DNA of 64,000 nucleotides from Nanosyncoccus sp963540965. Its GTDB lineage: Bacteria; Patescibacteriota; Saccharimonadia; Saccharimonadales; Saccharimonadaceae. Of the stretch, positions 7,991 through 15,857 are shown piece after piece (the first letter of the stretch is position 1; each line of letters begins with the position of its first letter). The position numbers and the translations under genes were made by a program. The DNA is taken from positions 1 to 64,000 of the forward strand of contig CAUTSA010000003.1 in NCBI GenBank assembly GCA_963540965.1. The letters are read 5' to 3'. The notes beneath the pieces are model-generated. The model worked only from the letters and a program-made list of their open reading frames with translations. It was not told the origin of the DNA and did not search any database.

Positions 7991-8797
7991 TTAGAAGAAG
8001 AGAACTATACTTAGTAAAATACAAGCTAAAATAACACGGTAGTAACCAAAAGTTGGGATCGAACTCTCTTTTTTGAAGAACTTCATCACGACCTTTAAGG
8101 CGATCAAGCCTGAGACAAAAGCAATGAAATTTGAAAGCAGCAGCATCTGCCAGTTTGCACCAATATAGGCGCGACTCGAGCTGGAAATTAGTGACTTTCC
8201 GCAGACTGCCAGCATAATTGGTAGAGAAGCCAGGAAAGAGTATTTAGCTGCCGCTGCTGATTTCATACCCATCACACGGCCGGCAATAATTGTTGAACCT
8301 GAACGTGAAACGCCTGGAATTAAAGCAAATACTTGTGCCAAACCAATTACTAAAGCTCTATGGTGGGGTAATTTATTTTCATCAGTTTCTGAAAGGTGTG
8401 GTAGGCTATTTACGAAAATCATCACCAGACCTACCGTACCCATTGCAATTGCAATCGTGGTGAGGCTTGAGAAGAAGCTCTGTGATTCAATAAACTTTGA
8501 AAGTAATAAACCGATAATTCCGGCTGGAATGGAAGTAATTAAAAAATTCAGTGCCATATGTAGGTCGCGTTTTATAAAAACCTGTTTAAAGATTTTTAGA
8601 ATCTCTTTGCGATAATAAATTAAAAGAGCAAATAGTGTGCCAAAGTTGATCAATTCTAAAAAGAAATGAAAATCCTCCGCCCTACTCCCAGCCCCCAATA
8701 GTTTTTGTACAATTTCTAGGTGTCCAGATGAAGAGACTGGAATAAATTCGGTCAGCCCCTGCGTCAATCCTAGTACAAGTGATTCAATAACATTCAT
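7991..8797 (-). CDS. uppP: Undecaprenyl-diphosphatase
   Basis: Integral membrane enzyme (BacA/UppP) that converts undecaprenyl diphosphate to the monophosphate, recycling the lipid carrier for peptidoglycan and surface polysaccharides. Both catalytic motifs are present: GLTQGLTEFIPVSSSGHLE (about residues 9-27) and PGVSRSGSTIIAGR (about 160-173). About seven hydrophobic segments are seen, and 268 residues is the standard length. The start is leaderless: TATAAT on the minus strand (8804-8809) ends 6 nt before the ATG. It complements the glycosyltransferase and LCP genes at the left end. Confidence 0.95.
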   Translation of the reverse strand: MNVIESLVLGLTQGLTEFIPVSSSGHLEIVQKLLGAGSRAEDFHFFLELINFGTLFALLIYYRKEILKIFKQVFIKRDLHMALNFLITSIPAGIIGLLLSKFIESQSFFSSLTTIAIAMGTVGLVMIFVNSLPHLSETDENKLPHHRALVIGLAQVFALIPGVSRSGSTIIAGRVMGMKSAAAAKYSFLASLPIMLAVCGKSLISSSSRAYIGANWQMLLLSNFIAFVSGLIALKVVMKFFKKESSIPTFGYYRVILACILLSIVLFF

Positions 8798-8896
8798 ACT
8801 AGCATTATAGCTAATAATCTGTTTTCTTTACAATCTTGAAATATCATGTATAATATGTCAAAAGAATATTATTAAAAATCACAGGGAATTAAATTA

Positions 8897-9229
8897 ATGC
8901 CGATTATCAAATCTGCAAAAAAGGCAGCACGCCAAGCAGTCAAACGCACTGCGCAGAATCAACAAATTAAAAAGTTTATTAAAGCCGCTCTTAAGGCTTT
9001 CAAGGCTGATCCTACTCCTGAAAATCTTTCAAAAGCTCAGTCTGAGTATGATAAGGCCGCCAAGAAGGGTCTTTTGAAGAAAAATACCGCTTCTCGTCGT
9101 AAAGCAAACTTAGTTAAGATTGCAAAAGCTGCAAAAACTGAAGCTACCGAAGCTCCAAAAAAGACTGTGAAGAAAGCTGCTACCAAAAAACCTGCAGCCA
9201 AAAAGACTGTCAAAAAATCTGCAAAATAA
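8897..9229 (+). CDS. rpsT: 30S ribosomal protein S20 with basic C-terminal tail
   Basis: Binds 16S rRNA during 30S assembly. The S20 core is visible in KSAKKAARQAVKRTAQNQQIKK, the paired helices, and KKGLLKKNTASRRKANLVK. S20 is normally about 85-90 residues; here about 30 extra residues of Lys, Ala, Thr and Pro (APKKTVKKAATKKPAAKKTV) resemble the tail of histone H1-like proteins. Its own promoter (TTTACA, 16 nt, TATAAT near 8851) gives a leader of about 40 nt with CAGGGAA before the ATG. A strong terminator follows directly. Confidence 0.95.
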   Translation: MPIIKSAKKAARQAVKRTAQNQQIKKFIKAALKAFKADPTPENLSKAQSEYDKAAKKGLLKKNTASRRKANLVKIAKAAKTEATEAPKKTVKKAATKKPAAKKTVKKSAK

Positions 9230-9232
9230 TTC

Positions 9233-9262
9233 AAAAATAGGATCCGAGCGATCCTATTTTTT
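9233..9262. terminator. Terminator after rpsT
   Basis: AAAAATAGGATC, loop CGAGC, GATCCTATTTTTT. An 11-12 bp stem flanked by A and T tracts; it can serve rpsT and the convergent holA gene. Confidence 0.85.
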
Positions 9263-9285
9263 ATCCCCTATACTCCGTGTCTATT

Positions 9286-9921
9286 TTATAGACTTGATAA
9301 CTCAATCAAAAAACTTTCTAAAACAACCCAAGGATCTTTAGAGAAGTTAGTCTGTTTTAATAACATATCAATTTCGGCCAGCCTTTTTAGAATCCTACGT
9401 TCTTTTTCCGCATCCTTTTTAGAGGCAAAAAGGTCAACCGCCTTTTTCGTCCAAGCACCAATTGTTGCATAAGGATTATTATCTTCCTCCGCCTCGCGCA
9501 TTAATTTTACAGCCCTCTTTCCGTCAGTTAAGGCAATATCGAAGACTCGAAAAACCAAAAAGGTATCCACTTGTTCTGGTAGTTTAAAACTCTCTATCTT
9601 GATCTTCTGGGGCTCGGCCTTAGCCATCTCCGCCAGCTCCCTATAAGTCGCACTACGTTTGTCAAGTTTTTGCTCTAGAATCGCTACTTGGTGTTCAGTT
9701 TGTAGAAACTTTGGAAGTTCTAAAAATAGCTCTTTTTTCAAACTCAAATCTTTAATCAAAATATGGCGACTCTCCATAAAGAGAGTTGTACCTTGAAAAA
9801 TTGAAACTAGCTCCTGTTTTTCTAGGTTGTCGGCATCAATTACCTCAATATCTGTTCCTAAATAATCGCGCGCTGCCTGTTCTGCTTTTTTGCGATCATC
9901 GCCATCAATTAAATAAATCAT
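9286..9921 (-). CDS. holA: DNA polymerase III delta subunit (HolA-like), short form
   Basis: Probable clamp-loader delta subunit that opens the sliding clamp. It has the typical N-terminus MIYLIDGDDRKKAEQAARDYL, then FQGTTLFMESRHILIKD and a helical C-terminal part (FRVFDIALTDGKRAVKLMREAEED, then NNPYATIGAW). At 211 residues it is much shorter than the usual 330-340, so the middle or collar domain is reduced. Short delta-like proteins occur in CPR genomes. The ATG directly follows the mutM stop codon, so the two genes are co-translated. Identity rests on motif order, not on a search. Confidence 0.7.
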   Translation of the reverse strand: MIYLIDGDDRKKAEQAARDYLGTDIEVIDADNLEKQELVSIFQGTTLFMESRHILIKDLSLKKELFLELPKFLQTEHQVAILEQKLDKRSATYRELAEMAKAEPQKIKIESFKLPEQVDTFLVFRVFDIALTDGKRAVKLMREAEEDNNPYATIGAWTKKAVDLFASKKDAEKERRILKRLAEIDMLLKQTNFSKDPWVVLESFLIELSSL

Positions 9922-10881
9922 CTAAAACTTTTTCTGGCAGTTTGGGCAAATATGTGTACCACGACCTGCCACCTTTAGTTTAATAATTTCCGCACCGCAA
10001 CGATTGCACGGTTCACCCTCCCGACGAAATACCTGTGCAAATTTTTCCAAATAATTACCTTTTGTCCCATCCGCTTTGACATAGGTTGCCATTGTGCTGC
10101 CGCCAGAATCGATCGAGCGCTGCATTACGATACCAGCCGCTTCTAGTAGCTCGGCAATTTCTGTATCGCTAAGACTCGAGGTAAGCCTTTCGGGATGTAT
10201 CTTCGTCATATATAACGCCTCATCAGCATAGATATTTCCCAGTCCTGCCACCACACTTTGGTCTAAAATCGTCGGTTTAATCTCGGCATTCTTATGGCGC
10301 ATCAGATTTTTCTTGAATTCTCCCACGCTCATCACCCATGGTTCTTTGGCAAGTTTCTTAATAAAACTATCTACTTCCACCTCGCTGGTTTCAATTACTT
10401 TACAGAACCCAAATTTTCTCTGATCGTTAAAATATAGAGTGCCTATAGCTTGACTCGCCCCCGAACCTGCGCCGTCCTCTTTGCAAATCTCAAATAAAAC
10501 CCGCGTTTGTTTATTCGGTAGCTCGCTATAAAAACTTTCATTCGGGTGTCCGCCGGCAAAGCTTTTTTCTGTGTATAGAGTGGTCTTAAAGTCTCCCGCC
10601 TCAATCATCTCAAGATAATTCCGGCCCGACTCTTCGCCGCTGGCACGAAAAATTAATTGCCCCGTCATTCTTAGGTGCACCATCATCGATACGCCGTTTT
10701 CAAAATCAAAAATCAAGGCTTTTCCAAAACGTCGAATATTAATAATCTTCTGGCCTAATATTAGTTCTTTAGGGCCAATAAAAGATTTATCACATAAAAT
10801 TTTTACTGAGGACACTTTTTTATTGAGGATAAATTTATTTAATCCTCTTCGAATTGTTTCAACTTCTGGTAATTCTGGCAT
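9922..10881 (-). CDS. mutM: Formamidopyrimidine-DNA glycosylase
   Basis: Base-excision repair enzyme that removes 8-oxoguanine and formamidopyrimidines and nicks the strand. The N-terminus MPELPEVETIRRGL carries the catalytic Pro2 (mature numbering) and Glu. Later come LRMTGQLIF, FNDQRKFGF, the helix-two-turn-helix region DQSVVAGLGNIYADEALY, and a C-terminal zinc finger CNRCGAEI...CPNCQKKF with four cysteines. The 319-residue length is a little longer than usual because of inserted Gly/Ser/Glu-rich loops near residues 80-145. The start is probably leaderless (TAGAAT 6 nt before the ATG). The stop codon abuts the holA start. Confidence 0.96.
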   Translation of the reverse strand: MPELPEVETIRRGLNKFILNKKVSSVKILCDKSFIGPKELILGQKIINIRRFGKALIFDFENGVSMMVHLRMTGQLIFRASGEESGRNYLEMIEAGDFKTTLYTEKSFAGGHPNESFYSELPNKQTRVLFEICKEDGAGSGASQAIGTLYFNDQRKFGFCKVIETSEVEVDSFIKKLAKEPWVMSVGEFKKNLMRHKNAEIKPTILDQSVVAGLGNIYADEALYMTKIHPERLTSSLSDTEIAELLEAAGIVMQRSIDSGGSTMATYVKADGTKGNYLEKFAQVFRREGEPCNRCGAEIIKLKVAGRGTHICPNCQKKF

Positions 10882-10955
10882 ACCTCTATTCTAGCTTAAT
10901 TTAAGGAAAGTCTCTATAAAAAAGGCAATATAAAATCACTTGTAAATTTTTATGC

Positions 10956-10984
10956 TTGACTAAATATAGAGAACATTGTAAAAT
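10956..10984 (+). promoter_or_regulatory. Promoter and hairpin leader of the 11.0-kb secreted protein gene
   Basis: TTGACT (10956-10961), 17 nt, TAAAAT (10979-10984) with TTG before it. The leader (about 10991-11042) contains CGGGG-aatagg-CCCCG at about 10996-11011 and then AGGAGGG about 10 nt before the ATG at 11043. Confidence 0.75.
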
Positions 10985-11042
10985 CGCGGCAACTACGGGG
11001 AATAGGCCCCGAGGGTTCTTTGAAAAGGAGGGAAAAAAGACT

Positions 11043-12092
11043 ATGAAGAAGAATCTAGTAGTTATGGCAACAAGCTTGGCTCTTTGCGTAAGCATGGTAC
11101 TTGCTACACCAGCATATGCAGGTGTCGTAAAAAAGAATGCTACAGGTGCTGCTGCAAAGGCAGTTGAGGAGCAGGCTAAGGTAGACGAGAAGAAAGAGAA
11201 CGAAACACAAGTTTCTTCTGAAACTTCTTCTCAAGGACAAGGAGATCAGACCGAGCAGGCACATGCCGGCTTAAAGGATCAGACTCCGACAGATCAGGCA
11301 AAACAACCCCAAAAGGAGATCGGCAGGGACAACCCGATGACCGTTTTTCCTAGAGCAGATTATCTCGGACCTGACGGCGTAGCAAAAGATCCAAGCTACG
11401 TCACGAGTAACTTTGAGGTACAGGTGGATAAGACCGTCTATCAAACTACTCACTCTACCAGTGACGCACGCTGGCTGAAGATGAGAACTGAGCCTTTTGT
11501 TTATCCAGAAATCAATCCAGATACTGGTTATCCATTATGGTCGACCAAGCCATTCTGGAGAAAAGACGGGAGTTTTGACATCTACGGATACTTAAAACAG
11601 TTTCCGGCAAGGAAGAAGGATCAGGTTACACAGATCAATATTCAGAGGTATTATAAAAAGACGGACAATATAATCACTGAAATAGATTTGTTCTTCACAA
11701 ATTATTACGTAGATAATCCACCCTATGTTCCTACAGATGAAGATGCGTTTCGCCTTTGGTTATTCTTCCCAGCCGACAAATCATATGTCAGTTCAAATGG
11801 ACGATATCTCCAGAATCGTGTTCCAAAACTTATAACCAAAGACTATCATGATGGTCAAGGTTATATTTATTGGAATGGTTATATAGATGTTGATCAACTT
11901 TATACTCAGCCAACAGTAAAGATAACTGGGTCTGAGGATAGCTATATGTACCTTATTCAGGTTGATATGCTGGAGAAAATAATGAGAAATTATATCCAGA
12001 ACCCTTATGTTAAGGATGCGGAGATTAGTGATTGGAATGCAACTGATCACTTTACTGGTCTCATCTATTATCAGAATTTCTGGAATAATTAA
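11043..12092 (+). CDS. Secreted protein of unknown function
   Basis: I do not recognise a family. A classical signal peptide starts MKKNLVVMATSLALCVSMV and ends ATPAYA, with cleavage expected after residue 25. Residues about 30-85 form a charged, Gln/Thr/Glu-rich linker. The rest is an aromatic-rich globular domain with many Tyr, Trp and Asp (for example YLKQFPARKKDQ, FRLWLFFPADKSYV, GYIYWNGYIDVDQLY). The start is ATG 11043, with GGAGG 10-11 nt upstream; an upstream in-frame extension from 10956 runs over the promoter and is rejected. The gene stands alone between a consensus promoter and its own terminator. A surface or host-contact role is a guess from secretion only. Confidence 0.8.
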   Translation: MKKNLVVMATSLALCVSMVLATPAYAGVVKKNATGAAAKAVEEQAKVDEKKENETQVSSETSSQGQGDQTEQAHAGLKDQTPTDQAKQPQKEIGRDNPMTVFPRADYLGPDGVAKDPSYVTSNFEVQVDKTVYQTTHSTSDARWLKMRTEPFVYPEINPDTGYPLWSTKPFWRKDGSFDIYGYLKQFPARKKDQVTQINIQRYYKKTDNIITEIDLFFTNYYVDNPPYVPTDEDAFRLWLFFPADKSYVSSNGRYLQNRVPKLITKDYHDGQGYIYWNGYIDVDQLYTQPTVKITGSEDSYMYLIQVDMLEKIMRNYIQNPYVKDAEISDWNATDHFTGLIYYQNFWNN

Positions 12093-12124
12093 AGACCCAG
12101 ATCTTCTTAGAAAAGTCTATTATG

Positions 12125-12148
12125 GCGCCTAGTATACTAGGCGCTTTT
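12125..12148 (+). terminator. Terminator after the 11.0-kb secreted protein gene
   Basis: GCGCCTAGTA/TACTAGGCGC is a perfect 20-bp palindrome (12125-12144) followed by TTTT. It sits just before the promoter of the next gene. Confidence 0.7.
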
Positions 12149-12151
12149 AAA

Positions 12152-12180
12152 TTGACCAATTCCGCTTTAGGCTATATACT
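12152..12180 (+). promoter_or_regulatory. Promoter of the large secreted protein gene
   Basis: TTGACC (12152-12157), 17 nt, TATACT (12175-12180). The leader of about 30 nt carries AGAGG about 13 nt before the ATG at 12218. Confidence 0.75.
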
Positions 12181-12217
12181 AAAATAAATAAGCAAATAAA
12201 GAGGCATTTTTTAGGGT

Positions 12218-15200
12218 ATGTATATCAATCTTCTTAAGAACCGTCATAAAAACTTTTTCCTCCTTTTGCTGTTTGCCTTTTTATCTTCATTCTTCTTTGC
12301 TCCAAGAGCTCTTGCCGAACGTGGTACTGGTGGTACTGGTGGCGCTGCTGGTGGTACCTCTGCTCCTATAAATGCGTGTGGAGGAGGTCCTAGAACGATT
12401 TGTTATAGTAGCTGGAATACTGGTGGGGAAGATAACAGTCAAGGTGGCGGCGGCGAGTGGGTACATATTTCAATGGAAGAGTTACTCGCTAAAAATCCAG
12501 GCCTAGACGTCAATAATATACCATATGATTCTGTTAGAGGAAGTATACCCGTAATCGATATGAAAAGTGCCAGAAAACTAGATTATAGAGGTGATTCTCA
12601 GATGATTCGTGGTTGCGGGCAAGCAAAAGGAGTCTATGTCTTTGTTTCGCATCAGTATTATAATAATGCCCCCACCTTTTCTCCAGTAGGAATGGCTTAT
12701 GGCCCTAATAAATTTGTATATTTCCAGTTTCCATTATATAAGAATAAAGCTCCTGTAGGTAATAACCTCCTTAAGCCATACCAAAAATATGTTAATCGTG
12801 CAGGTAATTATCATGTTGAATATGATGATGCTGAGGCTGCATTTGAAGTATTTAGACATAATACAGGTAGATATGATCTTACATGGGCAGATGGTGAATT
12901 TTCCTGGTTCTGCTCTTATGGTGAGCCTCCACATGGTTGTGATCCAAACGATCCAACCTGTGATAAAAATAGAAAACCAGACTGTGATCCAAATACCGAT
13001 CCTACCTGCAGCGGAGGAGATAAAAGGAAAGACTGTCCTCTCGATGATCCAACTTGTACGCCAAAGGGTTCTGATATTTGTAGCGCCCTGGTTCCAGGTG
13101 TCATCGGCTCCTCCTATAAAGGAAATACCGCCGCAATCTCTCAAGTTACAAACCTCTCCTATACTGGCACGGAGAACTATAAGAAATGGCAACCCTTTGT
13201 CCTTGCTAGACCTGGCGATTCTATTCGTTTTAGACATGCTCTCTGTTATCCAGCACAAGGCGTAGGTCATGACCTAGTTAAAAATACTGAGAATTATACC
13301 ATCACCGCCGATTCGCCGAGTATCGCAAATAAATTTAGACTTTATGCTTCACGAAATAATAACGAAGATAATCGTTATCTCTTCAAAAACTCTGCTCTCG
13401 CCGACGGCAATGAACGAAGCGTCTTGACTCAGAGTCCTCATGCTATAACGGGAGCTGGAATTGTTTCCGCAGACTATGGTTTCTATACCGAATCGCCAAC
13501 CGACTCTCCATCTCCCTCATATTCATGTGATAATACTATTTTTACTCAAAATAATAATCGTGCCATTCATGATGGTTTCCAGATCCCTGGCTTTGCTTCA
13601 GGTGTCTCGAACTGTAACTCGGCAAATCAAACCGGCAGTAGTACCGAAGTTGGTAATAAAATTACTCAGGGTATCGCCTATAATGATGTAAAATCTTGGG
13701 TTAGCTCTGTTACTAAGGTTAGTGGTGAATGTGGTTGTGGCACTAATACCGCAAGCAGTGACACACAAACTAATAAAACTTTTGAGAACGCTGGTACATT
13801 TCGTGCTAAAGACGCGCAAGGAAACTATAATGACCAAGGCGTTGTAGGCATTACTGAAGATACGGATCCAAATCTTGTGGGTCATCCTGGTAATCATAAG
13901 ATCGTCACTCCTGGTCAACTTCCAAGCCTCAAAGGTACGTCCTGGGGTACATTTAGCTACTCATGTACTGGTGAAGGAAGTTGTGAGGAGGGCAGTAAAA
14001 CAAGATATAAAAGTAATCCGCGTACTATTTACTATCCAATCGCCTCAAGAGACTACGGTGATCGCTATACTGGGGCTAGTGTTGTTACTCCATATAATTT
14101 CAATACCTATGTAACAAGTTCTATTGATTCAGACAACGTGGTCTTCAGCGGTGAACAAGTAAATATTAGTGGCTCCTACCACATTCTTTCTCGCTCAAAT
14201 ACCATGGTTGCTAAAAATCCTTACGCCACTCATACTTCCGATAAAGAAACCTTCCGTATCTATGAGTTATTAATTCCGCCTCACACCAGCCTTCATACCC
14301 TTTCTGGCAATGATCGTTCTGATCAAGATGTTTGTCGTTATTATGGTTCTGATAATTGTCACCTTGTTAAGGCGGTTAAGGGCGTAATGAATCCGGAAGG
14401 CAATTACAATGGTAGTGATCAAGATTCAGATATTTTCTCTCGCACTGTTCCGGATAACGGTGAATATGTGGGGTATAAATACTGTACAGCCACCTCCATT
14501 TGGCCAGCCTCCTCGCATAACACTACAACCAATACCATCGATAATAATACCTCAGGTCCTGCTATTTCGGGCGGTGATGAGACTAAATTTAATGTTTCTG
14601 ATCTTTCTTGTGTAACAATCGCTAAAAAACCAAACTTTCAAGTTTGGGGTGGTGGTATGTTTACTAATGGCCAAATCGAGACTGCCGTCAGCCGCAAAAC
14701 TCCTGGGCAAAGCTTCTCGTCTTATCCAAGTGCCGCTGAGAAAATCTTTGGTTCTTGGGATGAATATCATGTAATTGCTGGTGGTCGCGTCTATGGCTTT
14801 GGTTCTGGTGCTTCTCTAGGCTATGAAAAAGGCTATAATTATAATCTACCAACTGGTGGCTCTAATCCGTCAAGTAATATTTATAATCTTACCATTGCAA
14901 ACCGCAGAAATATTGGAGAATCTGGGGTCTATGGATTGCCTTCCGGTCTACTGTCTCGCTTAAAAGCTAGATACCGCGACAATATTGCCAAAAATAGTAG
15001 TCTAAAAATCACCACACACGATACAGGCCTGCAAAACACTTACATTCGAGGTGACGTTAATCTTTCACAGATACAGTTGCCAGATCATAATCCAAATACC
15101 ACGGATACTCTCTTCCGTACCTACGATACGCTATATAAGACTATCACTACTGCCGATAAACAAAATAACACTCTTGTACTTTATGTTGATGGTACTCTAA

Positions 15201-15754
15201 CAATTGATCAGAATCTCTGCTATTCGGCCTTTGGTGGTAATAATTGCCAATATGAGACCTCCACCAAACAGGCTGCCTACACCGACGTCTCCACCGAATC
15301 AATTACTAAACTTCCACAAATCCTCATTTTCGCAAAGAACATTAATGTCTTAAGTAAGGTTAATCGTGTGGATGCCTGGTTGATTCTGGACGAAGATAAT
15401 GCCTCTAATAATCTCAATACTTGTAGTGATGTTAATGAGCCATCCGCCGAGCAATGTTCTGAAACCATCATCTTTAATGGACCAGTTTTTGCCAAGAGTC
15501 TTACTCTAAAGCGCACTGGTGGTGCAAACCACGGCGGCGGGTCAATGGCTGGCATTCCTGCCGACCAGCGTGTTCTTGGTACTAGATATGACAAACATGA
15601 AGGTGGATATTATGCTATCTCCAGCGATGGTTCCATTGCTCCAGCCGAGATCTTTAATCTCCGCTCTGACGCCTATTATTGGGGTATCGGCCAGGCTCAG
15701 CGTTCTGGCATCGCGGAAGTTGTCTATCAAAGGGAACTGGCCCCACGTTATTAA
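12218..15754 (+). CDS. Very large secreted surface protein (1178 residues)
   Basis: No family recognised. The signal peptide runs to about residue 33 (hydrophobic core FFLLLLFAFLSSFFF, cleavage after RALA). It is followed by a Gly/Thr-rich stretch and then a cysteine-containing globular part. Residues about 236-290 hold three imperfect repeats of the type CDPNDPTC, CDPNTDPTC, CPLDDPTC. The rest is Asn/Ser/Thr/Tyr-rich with many paired cysteines, which suggests an exported disulphide-bonded beta-rich protein. The C-terminal 250 residues (LVLYVDGTLTIDQNLC, PQILIFAKNINVLSKVNRVD, AWLILDEDN, TIIFNGPVFAKSLTLKR) look like an ordered beta-strand domain. No C-terminal membrane anchor or sortase motif is seen. 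An adhesin or appendage-associated role is inferred from size, secretion and composition. Confidence 0.8.
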   Translation: MYINLLKNRHKNFFLLLLFAFLSSFFFAPRALAERGTGGTGGAAGGTSAPINACGGGPRTICYSSWNTGGEDNSQGGGGEWVHISMEELLAKNPGLDVNNIPYDSVRGSIPVIDMKSARKLDYRGDSQMIRGCGQAKGVYVFVSHQYYNNAPTFSPVGMAYGPNKFVYFQFPLYKNKAPVGNNLLKPYQKYVNRAGNYHVEYDDAEAAFEVFRHNTGRYDLTWADGEFSWFCSYGEPPHGCDPNDPTCDKNRKPDCDPNTDPTCSGGDKRKDCPLDDPTCTPKGSDICSALVPGVIGSSYKGNTAAISQVTNLSYTGTENYKKWQPFVLARPGDSIRFRHALCYPAQGVGHDLVKNTENYTITADSPSIANKFRLYASRNNNEDNRYLFKNSALADGNERSVLTQSPHAITGAGIVSADYGFYTESPTDSPSPSYSCDNTIFTQNNNRAIHDGFQIPGFASGVSNCNSANQTGSSTEVGNKITQGIAYNDVKSWVSSVTKVSGECGCGTNTASSDTQTNKTFENAGTFRAKDAQGNYNDQGVVGITEDTDPNLVGHPGNHKIVTPGQLPSLKGTSWGTFSYSCTGEGSCEEGSKTRYKSNPRTIYYPIASRDYGDRYTGASVVTPYNFNTYVTSSIDSDNVVFSGEQVNISGSYHILSRSNTMVAKNPYATHTSDKETFRIYELLIPPHTSLHTLSGNDRSDQDVCRYYGSDNCHLVKAVKGVMNPEGNYNGSDQDSDIFSRTVPDNGEYVGYKYCTATSIWPASSHNTTTNTIDNNTSGPAISGGDETKFNVSDLSCVTIAKKPNFQVWGGGMFTNGQIETAVSRKTPGQSFSSYPSAAEKIFGSWDEYHVIAGGRVYGFGSGASLGYEKGYNYNLPTGGSNPSSNIYNLTIANRRNIGESGVYGLPSGLLSRLKARYRDNIAKNSSLKITTHDTGLQNTYIRGDVNLSQIQLPDHNPNTTDTLFRTYDTLYKTITTADKQNNTLVLYVDGTLTIDQNLCYSAFGGNNCQYETSTKQAAYTDVSTESITKLPQILIFAKNINVLSKVNRVDAWLILDEDNASNNLNTCSDVNEPSAEQCSETIIFNGPVFAKSLTLKRTGGANHGGGSMAGIPADQRVLGTRYDKHEGGYYAISSDGSIAPAEIFNLRSDAYYWGIGQAQRSGIAEVVYQRELAPRY

Positions 15755-15857
15755 AAGTTAGGCCACTCTCCCTATTATCCGCCTCGTTCTGCCTCCTCTT
15801 TGCTTGTCAAAATATAATTCTTATGTTAAATTTAAATAAATTAGGTCAACACAAACA

